Positions 10,186-21,168 of a DNA stretch of 64,000 nucleotides are shown here, in pieces. Location: the NCBI RefSeq assembly GCF_026914185.1, contig NC_070564.1:1240001-1304000 (forward strand), read 5' to 3'. This DNA comes from Puccinia triticina. Lineage: Eukaryota; Basidiomycota; Pucciniomycetes; Pucciniales; Pucciniaceae. The position numbers were made by a program, and so were the translations under genes. Position 1 is the stretch's first letter; each line of letters opens with the position of its first letter. Below the pieces are notes generated by a model, which searched no databases, was not told the origin of the DNA, and worked only from the letters and a program-made list of their open reading frames with translations.

Positions 10186-10518
10186 CTAAAGCAATTTTTC
10201 CTGGGAGCAAAACTCCACAGGCAAACTGCTAAAGCAGTTTTCCTGGGAGCAAAACTCCACAGGCAAACTGCTAAAGCAGTTTTCCTGGGAGCAAAACTCC
10301 ACAGGCAAACTGCTAAAGCAGTTTTCCTGGGAGCAAAACTCCACAGGCAAACTGCTAAAGCAGTTTTCCTGGGAGCAAAACTCCACAGGCAAACTGCTAA
10401 AGCAGTTTTCCTGGGAGCAAAACTCCACAGGCAAACTGCTAAAGCAGTCTTCCTGGGAGCAAAACTCCACAGGCAAACTGCTAAAGCAGTCTTCCTGGGA
10501 GCAAAACTCCACAGGCAA
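10186..10518 (-). repeat. 42-bp tandem array, about 8 copies
   Basis: The unit includes AACTGCTAAAGCAGTT (palindrome) and CCTGGGAGCAAAACTCC. It is the short homologue of the 43-copy array at 50406-52207. The two copies nearest the inner end carry GTCTTCC (GAAGAC on the minus strand) and the rest GTTTTCC, the same polarity as in the long array. Confidence 0.92.
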
Positions 10519-10722
10519 ACTGAAAAAATAGGAGCAACTGAAAATAATAATTCTAATTAAAGACTCCGCTAGCTAATGAAAACCTTTGATGATGAAGAGA
10601 AACTTCTGAATAGTGAATAGAAATCACCTGAAAGCAGGAACGCGCTAGCTTTGTCTTTTGCCTAACGGCTGCATAGAGAGAAGAAAGAAAGCTTTGATCT
10701 GAGAATTGAGAGAAGAGAAGAA

Positions 10723-12243
10723 TCTGCACAATCGGGGTCAGTCGTGCTTCTATCTGTCTCACAGGACTAGCTCTCCCTTACTTTGCTTTTGCGCTGAGAA
10801 TTGATTAAGCGTTTGGCGCTATAGTCAATGTGACTAATTTGAGAACTATGACACAAGGTGTTTGTTAGTTCTGTCTGATCTGGCTCTGTTGCTTTGAATG
10901 TCTGGGACTTGCAAAAATATAAAAATGCTATTTGAATAGCTTTGTTTTATCTTGCCTGAATAAATCAGCAAGGTCTGGTTCTGAATGACAAATGAGAATC
11001 AAATATCTGTTAGCTTGTTGTTTTGGTCTGTGGTTTCTAGGACCTGAAGACCCACAAATGTCAAAGTCTTCAGTGATCCTGCTTAGCAGTTTGCTAGTTG
11101 TCTTGGGGCCAAGGCGCTCTGTGAGGATTCTGTTAAGAATTGCAAATCAGTCAGCTTTGTTGAAGGCAGACTTTATCATCACTTGGTACGCACAAGGTTC
11201 TGTCTGAGTCTGTTGATTCCGATTCCCGCGCGTTGACCACTAAGGTTTGATCTTCTGCATTTGCTTCTGTAAACAGCATGCGATACATCAGCAACGACTT
11301 GGGTTAGGTTTCTGGTCTGGACTGCGGCAAATGGACATACCTATTTGCGCAGCTTGGCTTAACCTCGCACGCTTTCTAGTTGAATGCTGCGGGTGGTCTG
11401 GGGGGTCTGGAGCTGTATTCTTACAGCCTGGCATGCTTCTAGTTGTAAGATTAGAAGCAGCTTCTGAGACTTGGATGACTCCTAGTTGGCTGAGGGAGCG
11501 CCAAATGATTGATCTTCCAATCGCCTTGGTGAGGAAGTTGGCCGTGTTTGATTTGGTCTTGACATAATGAAGCTTGATGAGGCGGAGTGTGATTAGCTCG
11601 CGCACAAAGTGAAGACAAATGTTCATATGCTTTGTTCTGAAGCTGTTCTGTGTCATTTCTCTGTTTGCTAGATTGATTGCGCCCTGATTGTCGACCAATA
11701 CTGCTATGTTGCTGACAGATTTCTGCAGCTGAACTTTGGTGATGAGGCTTGCGAACCAGGCAAGATCCCGCCCCAAGTCCAACATTGCCTTGTATTTGGC
11801 CTCCGCCGTCGATAGCAAGACAGTTGGCTGTCTGCATGACTTCCAGTTTATTAGGTCGCCACTAGGAAGCCAGAGGTGGAACATCTAGTGTCCAGACAAT
11901 TGCCCCAGTCGGCATTGGAGAATGCATGAAGTTGAGCCTTCTCTGACCTGTTGAAGGTCAATCTGACGTGCCTAGTACCCAACAAGTATTGAAAGACTTG
12001 AACTGCTGCTTGATAATGTTTGATTCTGGGGCTTTCAAGATACTGTGATAGGGAGCTGACTGCAAAGAATATGTCCGGATGTGTCAGGATACTGAGGTAG
12101 TTTTGGGATCCCACTAGCGCTCAATAATTAATGTCAATTTTGCTGAACAGGTTGATTTTGGGAGCAGTGGCTTTCTTGAGTGGCTCTCTGGGGTTAAGTC
12201 TTACATTCAATGCATTGCGTCTGATTGATTTGAAGGCCATTGG
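10723..12243 (-). pseudogene. Ty1/copia pol 3' fragment: end of RT and RNase H
   Basis: The minus-strand reading from 12243 to 11288 contains ALVGSQNYLSILTHPDIF, then LLGTRHVRLTF, then STAEAKYKAM, and finally LTKAIGR. These are the tail of a copia reverse transcriptase and its RNase H (ADW..D, TAEAKYKA, VDNQGA). There are a TAA at about 12120 and a frame change near 11860. It is cut at 12243 by an LTR (12244-13129), so the RT core is missing. 10723-11287 is non-coding and may hold its 3' LTR remnant. A copia integrase fragment in the same orientation lies at 49220-50205 and could be the other part of the same original element. Confidence 0.8.
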
Positions 12244-13129
12244 TGTAGTCGTTATTCCTGTGTTTGCAGGTGAAAAATTCAAACTTTTATTTGTACTCTC
12301 TAAATGCCTCAAGATATCACCACATGGACTGCAGAAATGGAATCTACGGCCAAAACAACCCTTAGTCACCAACTCAGACCACCACCATATCTCTACTGGA
12401 TCAGAAGATACACGGATCACACCTTTCACGCACCAATCTGGGACAGTTCACATAGTATTTCACACATGGTTTCACACACAACTCAGCTCTAGGATACATT
12501 GCATAGGATATTGAATACCTCATATTGAATTCCTTTGTTTCTTTTATTTCCTTCCTTTTATTTCACTCAACCACAAGTTGGCCATTGTTTTGACCATGCA
12601 TACATATGAAACTAATGTAACCCCCTAGAAGTTAGACCCCTTTTCAGTTTACTATATAAGGAGGCCTCTGCCTGCCAGTTGTTTCCTCCCTCATGCCATC
12701 TGGCACCCACATATTTTTTATCCACCTGTCACAGTTATTTATTACACATACATATCACAGGTATTTACTTGCAATTCACAGTCATACTTAGTTTCACGAA
12801 CCTTTCACAAGTTCTAAAGCCCTCTGTTCCAATCCTAGCCAAAGCACAGCTCTCAAACCTTGGCTTCATCTTTTCAGCCTTATATACCCTCAGCCCAAGG
12901 ACCTGGGTTCAAGCCCCACCTAAGTCATCAAGTCTTTTCTGACCAGTCAACATATCATATATCATCCAACTATACCTTTCATCTTCGAACACATCCTTAT
13001 CACTAAATAAAATTGCCAAGCTTACCTTGGTGGTCTTGTTTTCTGATACATAGAAAGGCAGAGTTTGCACCACATCCATACCTTCCTCCATTCAGCAAAA
13101 GGGTTCCACAACCACTTTTGAGTCTTACA
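12244..13129 (+). repeat. LTR-like repeat, family B, copy 1 (886 bp)
   Basis: Starts TGTAGTCGTTATTCC and ends GAGTCTTACA. It has a TATA-like ACTATATAAGG near 12651 and an AATAAA signal near 13005, the order expected of U3-R-U5 in plus orientation. Homologous copies: 17750-18665 (complete) and 21895-22267 (truncated). No matching target duplication was found. Confidence 0.65.
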
Positions 13130-13167
13130 TCGGAGAAGCGCCGGATATTCATTCCAAGCAGGAATTC

Positions 13168-13415
13168 TGTCAGCCGTGGTGATACTAAGAGCCGCGCTCT
13201 TCTAGCTACACTGGCTGATGGGGAAGGAACAGTGGCGCGGTTTCTGGATTAGAACACTGGCAAAGATAAAAGGTATATTTATTTTATTCACGGAGGGGCT
13301 TAACTCTAGGAGCCAAGGGTGTTTAATTGCCCTCCGGTAAGTTTCCAGGGCCTGCGGAGCAGGGGTGTTTACTTTAGGGTGCCTGAAGCAGCGGGGGACT
13401 GTTTCCAGGTTTGGT
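13168..13415. repeat. Partial LTR, TGTCAG family
   Basis: Begins TGTCAGCCGTGGTGATACTAA and shares TCTAGCTACAC plus the CCTCCGGTAAG segment with the complete solo LTR at 16404-17568 and with 29041. It directly abuts the gypsy protease remnant at 13419, which suggests an internal deletion joining protease to the 3' LTR. Confidence 0.6.
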
Positions 13416-13418
13416 TTG

Positions 13419-15330
13419 CTAAAAAACCCAGAGGAGATCTAATATTCTCCTAAATGTTTGTGCTTCTTTTCTGACTGCTAAAATGGAGTTGATAGAGTTA
13501 TCAAACTCAAAGGTCTTCCCCTTCATGTAGAATTTTCTGCCTACATTTTTGAGAAGTGATGTATTATAATGTGATAAGTAGTCATTGCCTAGAATAAAAT
13601 ACCTAACAGGCATATTATCCATCACCACAAATCTGATGGTAAACTCAAATGAATCAAAGCATAGATTTACCTTAACTATTCCTAGCAGTTTCAGCGCCCC
13701 GGTGCAGCTATGAAATTTGCCCGGTTTTGCCGGGAGAATATATTTCCTCCAGTCTGCAAAACTGCTCTACTCTAGGTACTTTTTGCTAACCACTGATTTG
13801 ACTGCTCCACTGTTGAGCAAAACAGTACAGGTACTCCCCGCGCAAGACATAATAACTAGATTATTTTTCCCTTTGGGTGCTATGACTGCACAGGAAGGTT
13901 TAGAACCAATAACCAAATTATTATCATCATACACTTTGCTTTCTTGTGACTCTTCTTCTAAAGGCTCATCTATTTCCCCTACATTATTAATTTTCTTAGG
14001 GAAGCTCCTCGAGGTGTGCCCTGTTTTTTGACAAGTATAGCATTTAATTTCCCCTACTCCCGACTGGCCCTTATCCTTCCCATCTGTTGCTTTAGTGACC
14101 AAATTTTTGGATAGCAGTGGTTTAGACGTGAATTTTCTACGGCCTAGACAGGTCTTGTCTGCAATGTCCTCGAGTACATTGATTAAAGAGCTCATATCAT
14201 TTCTCGTCAAATTCATTGCCTTCTTGGCTGTGTACTCAACTTCCCTGTTCATTAAACCCAATAGTCCAAAGTTAATGGACTGTTGGGACAGTTGCTGTTC
14301 AAACGCACGAAGTCTCTTATATTGCCCCATAACCCATGCTGAAACCTGAGTTTCTCCCGCTGAGAAGCAGTCTTTATCAAAGGCCTCTTGCTTTTTACAC
14401 ATCCAATTAGATGTTCCGTACTGAGCTGTAATGGCTTCTTTCCAGAAGTCCCACTTCTTATCTTGGTGATTTTTTCTAATGGATTTGTACCACAATCCAG
14501 CTACTCCCGTAAGGCATGATAGGAGTTTAACCTGTATGTATTCGTCAGGTACTGATGTTTCTGCACGGCAAGTATCAATCCACTTGACAAATTCAGAGTG
14601 GTCGTATTCTCCTTGCCCAGAGAGTTTGGGCCAGTCCATCTTGTTAATTGCTCCCCACAGCTGTTTCTGCATCTCAGACATCCCGCCTGTATGGTGTGTG
14701 ATATGATGTTCCGGCTGTCTTCTTTCTTGTGGCAAGTCTATTACCTCCGGACTTGGCGGTTGAGGCCTTCCTCTCCTAGGGGAGTGTTGTCTTGACAAGG
14801 TCTCTGATCCAACCAATGCCTCATCAAGGTGTTGGTTAATCTCCTGCACTTTTTCTTGCACTTCCGCTCCATCCTCTCTGAATTGGCTGAGGAGTCTGTC
14901 CAGTTTAGGGCTTATTGCACTTATGTCCCGGAGATGGGCTTCATCTAATTCTCTTAAAATTCCTTTAACTTCCTTTGCTGCGGTTGTGTCTTTGTTTTTA
15001 GACTGGATTGCCGCAGTGAGGTTCTTGATCTCTTGAGCATGACATTGCTATCTTTAGGTTCCCTTTTGCTTGCTAATACATTCTGATCCTTCTGATCTGG
15101 TTGCAGTTTATCCTCCGGTCTGTCTTACAAAAATGGATATCTCCGCCGCCAAACTCTCAATTTTGGCGTCCAGGGTTTGTACTACATGGACCAGCTTATG
15201 ATCTTTACTCTCAACCACAGAGTTAAGTTGCTTAATTGCTATTTGAAGTTGTTTACTTTGCTCACATCCTTGGTAAAGGATTTTTTATTTATCTCACACT
15301 GGCAACTGCCAGTCTTCCTTTGATCTGCTA
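13419..15330 (-). pseudogene. Ty3/gypsy gag and protease, degenerate
   Basis: The minus-strand 364-aa frame 13767-14861 is a retrotransposon Gag: AGLWYKSI capsid-type region and a zinc knuckle CYTCQKTGHTSRSF whose last cysteine is replaced by F. The protease follows with LLNSGAVKSVVS, where the catalytic aspartate of DSG is N. Its second half (YFILGNDYLSHYN) lies in another frame at 13419-13628. The N-terminal coiled part continues to about 15330 through frameshifts. RT, RNase H and integrase are absent. Confidence 0.85.
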
Positions 15331-15397
15331 CCTTTGGTAGAAATAACCACTGTGCGTTCTTGGATAAATCTTGCAACATGTCATTATGACATTTGTT

Positions 15398-15648
15398 AGG
15401 CATTTGCCAGGCATTTGCCAGGCATTTTCCAGGCATTGCCAGGCATTTGCCAGGCATTGCCAGGCATTTTCCAGGCATTGCCAGGCATTTGCCAGGCATT
15501 TGCCAGGCATTGCCAGGCATTTTCCAGGCATTGCCAGGCATTTGCCAGGCATTTGCCAGGCATTGCCAGGCATTTGCCAGACATTGCCAGGCATTTGCCA
15601 GGCATTGCCAGGCATTTGCCAGGCGTTTACCAGGCATTGCTAGGCAAA
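15398..15648. repeat. 10/11-bp satellite array (TGCCAGGCAT / TTGCCAGGCAT)
   Basis: About 23 units mixing CCAGGCATTG, CCAGGCATTTG and CCAGGCATTTT. Same family as arrays at 20155-21062 and 47808-48320. All frames stay open on both strands because the unit lacks stop codons. No protein is implied. Confidence 0.95.
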
Positions 15649-15649
15649 T

Positions 15650-15925
15650 CCTCAACCGAAGGAATGCCTCCGGTCGAAGAGGTATGTATACCTCCTCAAC
15701 TGGAGGCATTCCTCCGGTTGAGGAGTACATACCTCCTCAACCGGAGGCATTCCTCCGGTTGAGGAGTACATACCTCCTCAACCGGAGGCATTCCTCCGGT
15801 TGAGGAGTACATACCTCCTCAACCGGAGGCATTCCTCCGGTTGAGGAGTACATACCTCCTCAACCGGAGGCATTCCTCCGGTTGAGGAGTACATACCTCC
15901 TCCATTCCTCCGGTTGAAGAGGTAT
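15650..15925. repeat. 41-bp palindromic tandem array
   Basis: The unit holds AACCGGAGGCATTCCTCCGG followed by TTGAGGAGTACATACCTCCTC. Both halves are self-complementary. Period 41 bp, about five full copies plus degenerate ends. Confidence 0.92.
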
Positions 15926-15942
15926 GTATGGGAACTCGATGA

Positions 15943-16037
15943 CGTAAGAGTTTTGTGATTTGCAAAACTCTTACGTACAACTTGTAATATATCCCATGTA
16001 TCTACATAGCCCATGTACAGCTATGTAGATACATGGG
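15943..16037. repeat. Two adjacent hairpins
   Basis: GTAAGAGTTTTG/CAAAACTCTTAC (15943-15973) and CCCATGTATCTACATAG/CTATGTAGATACATGGG (15993-16037). The first motif recurs at 16042. They lie between the 41-bp array and the LINE remnant. Confidence 0.85.
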
Positions 16038-16089
16038 GCTTAGGTAAGAGTTTTGTGAATTGCAAAAATCTTAAAGCAACATATGTACC

Positions 16090-17749
16090 CGCGAGTTCTT
16101 GGCCGGAGATTGAATCACAACCACTACAAATTTTTCAAAATACACTCAACTCGACAAACTCAGCACTTCTCATGTCTCCTCCACCTCTCCCGGATCCCCC
16201 TCCTCTATCAACAAGACAAAAACCGGAGACACCCCTTCCAATTCTAGATAGCATCACAAGATTCCTGACGGATGCAATTTCAGACAAAAACCCAACTCAA
16301 TCCCTCGATCAAGGCCAAATCATCAATCTCATCATCTCCCTTGCCAAACTGAGATCAGCTATCATTGGCAACAGCAACTCAGCAACAACAGACACAAACA
16401 CCCTGTCAGGCTCGGTGATGCCAAGAGCAATATAGCTCCTCTAGCTACACCGGCGACAGAGCACGGTGCGGTGGTAAGCGCGATAAGAGCGCGGTGAGAA
16501 GGGTAAAAAATAACTCAAAGTTATTTTTAAGAGAAAACCCAAAAGGGTTGTAACGGAGGGGCCAGGAGCGCCTGGGGTATTTAAGTGCCCTCCGGTGGTC
16601 TTACAGGGCCTGCGCACAATATGCGCAGGGGTGGTTATGGAACCTGTGACTTCTGGGGCCCAATTAAGGGTGTTTTTTGAACGTACTAACGTTCCCAGGG
16701 CAAGGGATATGATCCCGATAAAGAAAGAGGGAAACAGCGGACTTACTCTTAAAGAGGGTCCGCGAAAGAAGACGGCAGACGACTCAAAGAACCGAAATTG
16801 TAACTATACTGGCAAGCGACCGGTCGGGTAGACGGGGCGGGGCAGGTATGGCGACGAGGTGGTTGGTATGAATCTGGGGAGGCTTCTTCTCGCTCAGAAG
16901 CCTCCCTTTATATATTCTTGCGGCGACCGGTAGGGTTGCCGTTCCTATTGCAAATTACTCGCGGCTTCTCGGCCGGGGACATAGCTAGTTCAGACAGGAG
17001 TGATCTCGAGTTCTATTACTCTGACCACTCCTGTTCACTGTTCTCATTATTGAGTGTAGCTCTTCCTCGGTCCAAGGAAGAGTTTTTCATTCAGGACGTC
17101 TATTCTCGGTTGAGAACTTTGGGCTGGGGGAGAGTAGACTGTTCACTTTATTGCTATTCTCCTCCGGCCGGCTCCACTCAATCAGTTCTATTGTCACTTC
17201 TTAGAACAATAGGACAGGAGAATGTCTAGCACTCGTTCTCTTGGCTTGAGAACACTTTTGTATCCCGTTCTCTTGTTATAAGAACGGGTTTCACTCATAA
17301 CTACATTCTTTCTCCGGACAATACCTGCGGCCGGAGTTTGTATACTCTCTCCTTGATTCTATCAATCATTCAAGGGGAGGGTTTTTGCATATTCATATTC
17401 TTATTTGCGGCGCTCTGCGCCGCACTCAGTGCTCAAAAAGTCGTAGTCGCTAAAGCTGTGTAGGTTTTGCGACTACTTGGCGCTCTGCGCCGCAAATAGT
17501 ATGCACAGTTAGCAACACATGTAGAATTGTTAGCTGGGCTCTAACTTATTCTAGTAGCCCGGCTGACACACCCTGCAGAAAATCCTAGACCGTTTAGATT
17601 GTATCAAAAGACAACCCATCCCAGCTCCTATCCCGTTTCGTCCGACTTGAGATTTGGTCGCTGCTGACAAACAGAAAGGTCCAAACACTAACAAGAACAG
17701 AAAGGTCCAAACACTAACAAGGGAACTTGGCCAACGGAACGCGTCACGG
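16090..17749 (+). pseudogene. Possible LINE ORF1 N-terminal part, split by a solo LTR
   Basis: The plus-strand frame up to 16403 encodes a proline-rich stretch, then ILDSITRFLTDAISD and an alanine/leucine helix. Removing the LTR (16404-17568) and one CACCC copy continues the frame with QKILDRLDCIKRQPIPAPI until a stop near 17651. It sits upstream of the zinc-knuckle ORF1 at 18666 in the same orientation, so it may be the N-terminal half of that LINE protein. That linkage is inference. Confidence 0.4.
16404..17568 (+). mobile_element. Solo LTR, 1165 bp, with CACCC target duplication
   Basis: Begins TGTCAGGCTCGG and ends CCCGGCTGACA. Direct 5-bp repeats CACCC flank it at 16399-16403 and 17569-17573. 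A TATA-like CTTTATATATTC lies near 16908, consistent with plus orientation. It contains no internal coding region. Related partial LTRs: 13168 and 29041. It formed by LTR-LTR recombination after insertion into the LINE-like frame. Confidence 0.88.
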
Positions 17750-18665
17750 TGTAGTCGTTATTCCTGTGTTTGTAGGAGAAAAAATTAAAACTTTTATTTT
17801 TACTCTCTAAACGCCTCAAGATAGCAACAAATTGACTGCAGAAATGGAATCTACGGCCAAAATAACCCCTAGTCACCAACTGGAACCACTTTCATATCTC
17901 TACTGGATCAGAAGATACACGGATCACACCTTTCACATGCTAGTCCGGGACAGTTCACAGAGTATTTCACATATGATTTCACACACAACTCAGCTCTAGG
18001 ATACTTTGCATAGGATATTGAATACCTCATATTGAATTCCTTTGTTTTTTTTATTTCCTTCCTTTGATTCCACTCAACCACAAGTTGGCCACTGTTTTGA
18101 TATTGCATACATATGAAACTCATGTAACCCCCTAGAAGTTAGACCCCTTCTCAGTTTACTATAGAAGGAGGCCTCTGCCTGCCAGTTGTTTCCTCCCTCA
18201 TGCCATCTGGCTCCCATCATCCATCTACTTACCTGTCACAGTTATTTATTACACATACATATCACAGTTACTTGCAATTCACACTCATAGTTGATTTCAC
18301 AAACCTTTCACAAGCCTCTCAAGGTACTGGATTCCAATCCTGGTGGAAGCATAGCTTTCAAACCTTGACCTTCTCTTTTTCACTTTATATACCCTCTGCT
18401 CACAGACCTGGGTTCAAGCCCCATCCAAGTCATCAGTATTTTCTGCCCATTTCAGACACCTCATCTGTTTCTTAGACACTCAGAACTTTCCACAATACAA
18501 TCCAACTATACTCTTCATCTCTGAAAATATCCTCATCACTGAATAAAACTGCCAAGCTTAGCTTGGTGGTCTTGTTTTCTGATATCCAGAAAGGCAGAGT
18601 TTGCACCTCATCCATACCTTTCGCCATTCAGCAAAAGGGTCTCACGACACCTTTTGAGTCTTACA
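17750..18665 (+). repeat. LTR-like repeat, family B, copy 2 (916 bp)
   Basis: Starts TGTAGTCGTTATTCC and ends GAGTCTTACA, like 12244-13129. The TATA box is degraded (CTATAGAAGG). It lies between the two halves of the putative LINE ORF1. Flanks are CACGG and ATGGC, so there is no exact duplication. Confidence 0.65.
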
Positions 18666-19517
18666 ATGGCACCGATACCATCCAATGTGGAGCTTAACGA
18701 ATTCAAACCCTCCAGTTGTGTTATTCACACACCGCCTGGATTCAACGCACTCAACACAGCCTCAGCTACCAACATTACAACCAGCATAAATAAGACTCTG
18801 GCATCCATCAATGCCAACATTGACTCTGTCCCAATTGAAGCGACTGGTATTGTGGTTCTCCCATCCAAGGATCTCAAGATATACACCTCATCTAGAATCA
18901 AGGCCTGTTTGATCCTTGATAACAAACATCACTGGACAGGCCTTTTTTGCCCTAGCCTTGCCACATTTCCAAACAGATATCCGGTACTCTTACACGCCAT
19001 ACCGGCACATTTTGACCCCAACAACAGAAGCCATTTGGAAGCCCTTGGTACCCAAAATCAAATCGATCCAGCTCTAATCCAATCAGCATGTTGGTTGAAC
19101 AACCCGGCAGAAAACGGGAAAAAGAATGGTTCAATTGTTCTACAAATCATTGACAAGAAAATTGCACTCAAAATCGAAAAATACGGACTTTTTCTTCAGC
19201 ACGAACTTTATCAAGGGGCTCACTACACCCAATCAATCCCGCAATGCTTTCAATGTTGGAGGATCGGCCATACCGCTAAGTGGTGTAAAAACAATCCACT
19301 CTGTAGTAAATGCCACGGTAGCCACAACTCTAAGACATGCAATACTGCTTCACCATCCGCACAATCCTGCTGTGTTTGCCTTCTACATGAACAGTCTTCA
19401 TCCAACAAGACAATCAATAAACTTGATATGAAGTTTGCTCATTCACCTTGGTCAACAGATTGCCCATCAATGGAACAAGAAATTCTGAATTGCCGGAGGC
19501 GCCGATGGAACCCTTGA
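18666..19517 (+). pseudogene. LINE ORF1 (gag-like) with zinc knuckles
   Basis: A 283-codon frame from the ATG just after the LTR. It carries a nucleic-acid-binding module typical of Tad/I-type LINE ORF1: GIVVLPSKDLKIYT and LKIEKYGLFLQHELYQ, then CCHC knuckles CFQCWRIGHTAKWC and CSKCHGSHNSKTC. The third cysteine cluster (CCVC) leads to a shifted end. No ORF2 endonuclease/RT follows. A 17-bp poly-A run at about 19707 could be its truncated 3' tail. The true start may lie upstream, before the LTR insertion. Confidence 0.72.
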
Positions 19518-19725
19518 TTTCCTTACTAGTCCCCTCTTTCTCCATGTTCCTCTCTCAAAACTATTTTACTCTAAAGATGAAAACGTTATAGGCACTTGTC
19601 AAATGTAGAGTTGTCATTTTTTTAGCCTTGTAGTCCTCTTTTTGATATACTTCAACTTGTAGGTATACACTACAGTGCGCAATGCTAAAAGCCAAACTGC
19701 ACTTAAAAAAAAAAAAAAAAACATA
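19518..19725. other. Short tail with poly-A run
   Basis: AT-rich and non-coding, ending in an A-run (19707-19723). It may be a 5'-deleted LINE 3' end or simple sequence. Nothing else seen. Confidence 0.3.
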
Positions 19726-20150
19726 TGTACCTGGGTCCCGTCCGACAAGGTCGGACGGGACAGGCCAGCCAATCCAGCCCACTTGGCGGGCTGTATTGGC
19801 TGGTGCTCGCCCTAGTCCTCGTCGGGAGGGACATGCCCTCCATCCAGCTCGTCGTCTCCCTTCGCGGCGAGCTGGATGGGTGTATACAGGCCATGTCCGC
19901 TGGGACTTGGCCTGTATACACATAGCCTATGTACATCCCTTGCTTGCCTTTTGGCGTGCGGCTTACACACGCCAATTATTTTGGCGCGTGCGAGCCGCAC
20001 GCAAATTATTTTGGCGTGTGGGAGGCACACGCCAAAGGCAAGCAAGGGCTCGCTTGCCGTTTGGCGTGCGGCCAAACACACCAATAAACCCTGGCGTGCG
20101 GCTCCCACACGCCAAAAAAACGGGGCGTGTTGGCGGGCGTGTGTTTGTCA
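19726..20150. repeat. Cluster of adjacent perfect palindromes
   Basis: Successive hairpins: CCCGTCCGACAAGGTCGGACGGG; CAGCCAATCCAGCCC/GGGCTGTATTGGCTG; CATCCAGCTCGTC/GGCGAGCTGGATG; GTATACAGGCCATG/TTGGCCTGTATAC; and long arms around GGCGTGCGGCTTACACACGCC and GGCGTGTGGGAGGCACACGCC. There is no shared unit, but the architecture is the same. Non-coding. Confidence 0.85.
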
Positions 20151-20154
20151 ACAC

Positions 20155-20469
20155 CCGGCATTGCCAGGCATTTGCCAGGCATTGCCAGGAATTTGCCATG
20201 CATTAGCCAGGCATTGCCAGGCATTGCCAGGCATTTGCCATGCATTAGCCAGGCATTGCCAGGCATTGCCAGGAATTTGCCTGGCAATGCCTGGCAATGC
20301 CTGGCAATGCCTGGCAATGCCTGGCAATGCCTGGCAATGCCTGGCAATGCCTGGCAATGCCTGGCAATGCCTGGCAATGCCTGGCAATGCCTGGCAATGC
20401 CTGGCAATGCCTGGCAATGCCTGGCAATGCCTGGCAATGCCTGGCAATGCCTGGCAATGCCTGGCAATG
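20155..20469. repeat. 10-bp satellite, two oppositely oriented blocks
   Basis: CCAGGCATTG-type units with TTT variants run to 20279. The strand then flips and about 19 perfect CTGGCAATGC units run to 20469. The flip point GCCAGGAATTTGCCTGGC is a hairpin tip, so the two blocks can pair over more than 100 bp. Confidence 0.95.
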
Positions 20470-21168
20470 CCAAGATAAACTGGTGCCTGAAGGGCTGCCT
20501 TCCTTGAATAAGCTCTGGGAGTTTTACACTAAGAATATTTAGTGTGGCACAATCTTTTAGAATTATTCTTAGGCATGGCCAGGCATTGCCAGGCATTGCC
20601 AGGCATTGCCAGGCATTGCCAGGCATTGCCAGGCATTGCCAGGCATTGCCAGGCATTGCCAGGCATTGCCAGGCATTGCCAGGCATTGCCAGGCATTGCC
20701 AGGCATTGCCAGGCATTGCCAGGCATTGCCAGGCATTGCCAGGCATTGCCAGGCATTGCCAGGCATTGCCAGGCATTGCCAGGCATTGCCAGGCATTGCC
20801 AGGCATTGCCAGGCATTGCCAGGCATTGCCAGGCATTGCCAGGCATTGCCAGGCATTGCCAGGCATTGCCAGGCATTGCCAGGCATTGCCAGGCATTGCC
20901 AGGCATTGCCAGGCATTGCCAGGCATTGCCAGGCATTGCCAGGCATTTGTCAGGCATCACAGGCATTTGCCAGGCATTGCCAGGCATTGCCAGGCATTTG
21001 TCAGGCATTTGTCAGGCATTTACAGGCATTTGCCAGGCATTGCCAGGCAATGCCTGGCAATGCCTAAGAATAATTCTAAAAGATTGCGCCACACTAAATA
21101 TTCTTAGTGTAAAACTCCCAGAGCTTATTCAAGGAAGGCAGCCCCTCAGGCACCAGTTTATCTTGTCA
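20470..21168. mobile_element. Foldback element: 105-bp inverted arms around a 10-bp array
   Basis: The left arm (20470-20575) begins CAAGATAAACTGGTGCCTGA and the right arm (21056-21168) is its complement with a few changes. Each arm contains its own palindrome ACACTAAGAATATTTAGTGT. Between them lie about 37 perfect CCAGGCATTG units, a degenerate stretch with TTT variants (20945-21040) and a short reversed block. It is non-coding, and the long frames across it are artefacts. Confidence 0.8.

Larger units (their letters stand above)
8296..10722 (+). repeat. Left inverted arm (2.4 kb) of palindromic repeats
   Basis: From the outside in it holds short palindromes built on GGATGCGCGCATCC and GCAACCGATTTAACATTGG (8310-8420), a 32-bp palindromic array (8640-8830), dense AGCAGGT/ACCTGCT repeats (9000-10140), a 42-bp array (10186-10518), and a unique 200-bp inner part (10540-10722). 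The right arm at 50205-53892 carries the same blocks in reverse. It has no credible coding. Confidence 0.85.

Noticed and set aside
9534..10210. Several 70-110-codon frames in the AGCAGGT block
   Set aside because: They are low-complexity repeats of the arm, mirrored in the right arm. No support for coding.
20006..20926. 306-codon frame of MPGNAWQCLA repeats and similar frames on both strands
   Set aside because: A 10-bp unit without stop codons is open in nearly every frame on both strands. The frames are an artefact of the satellite and show no domain, splice or start signals.
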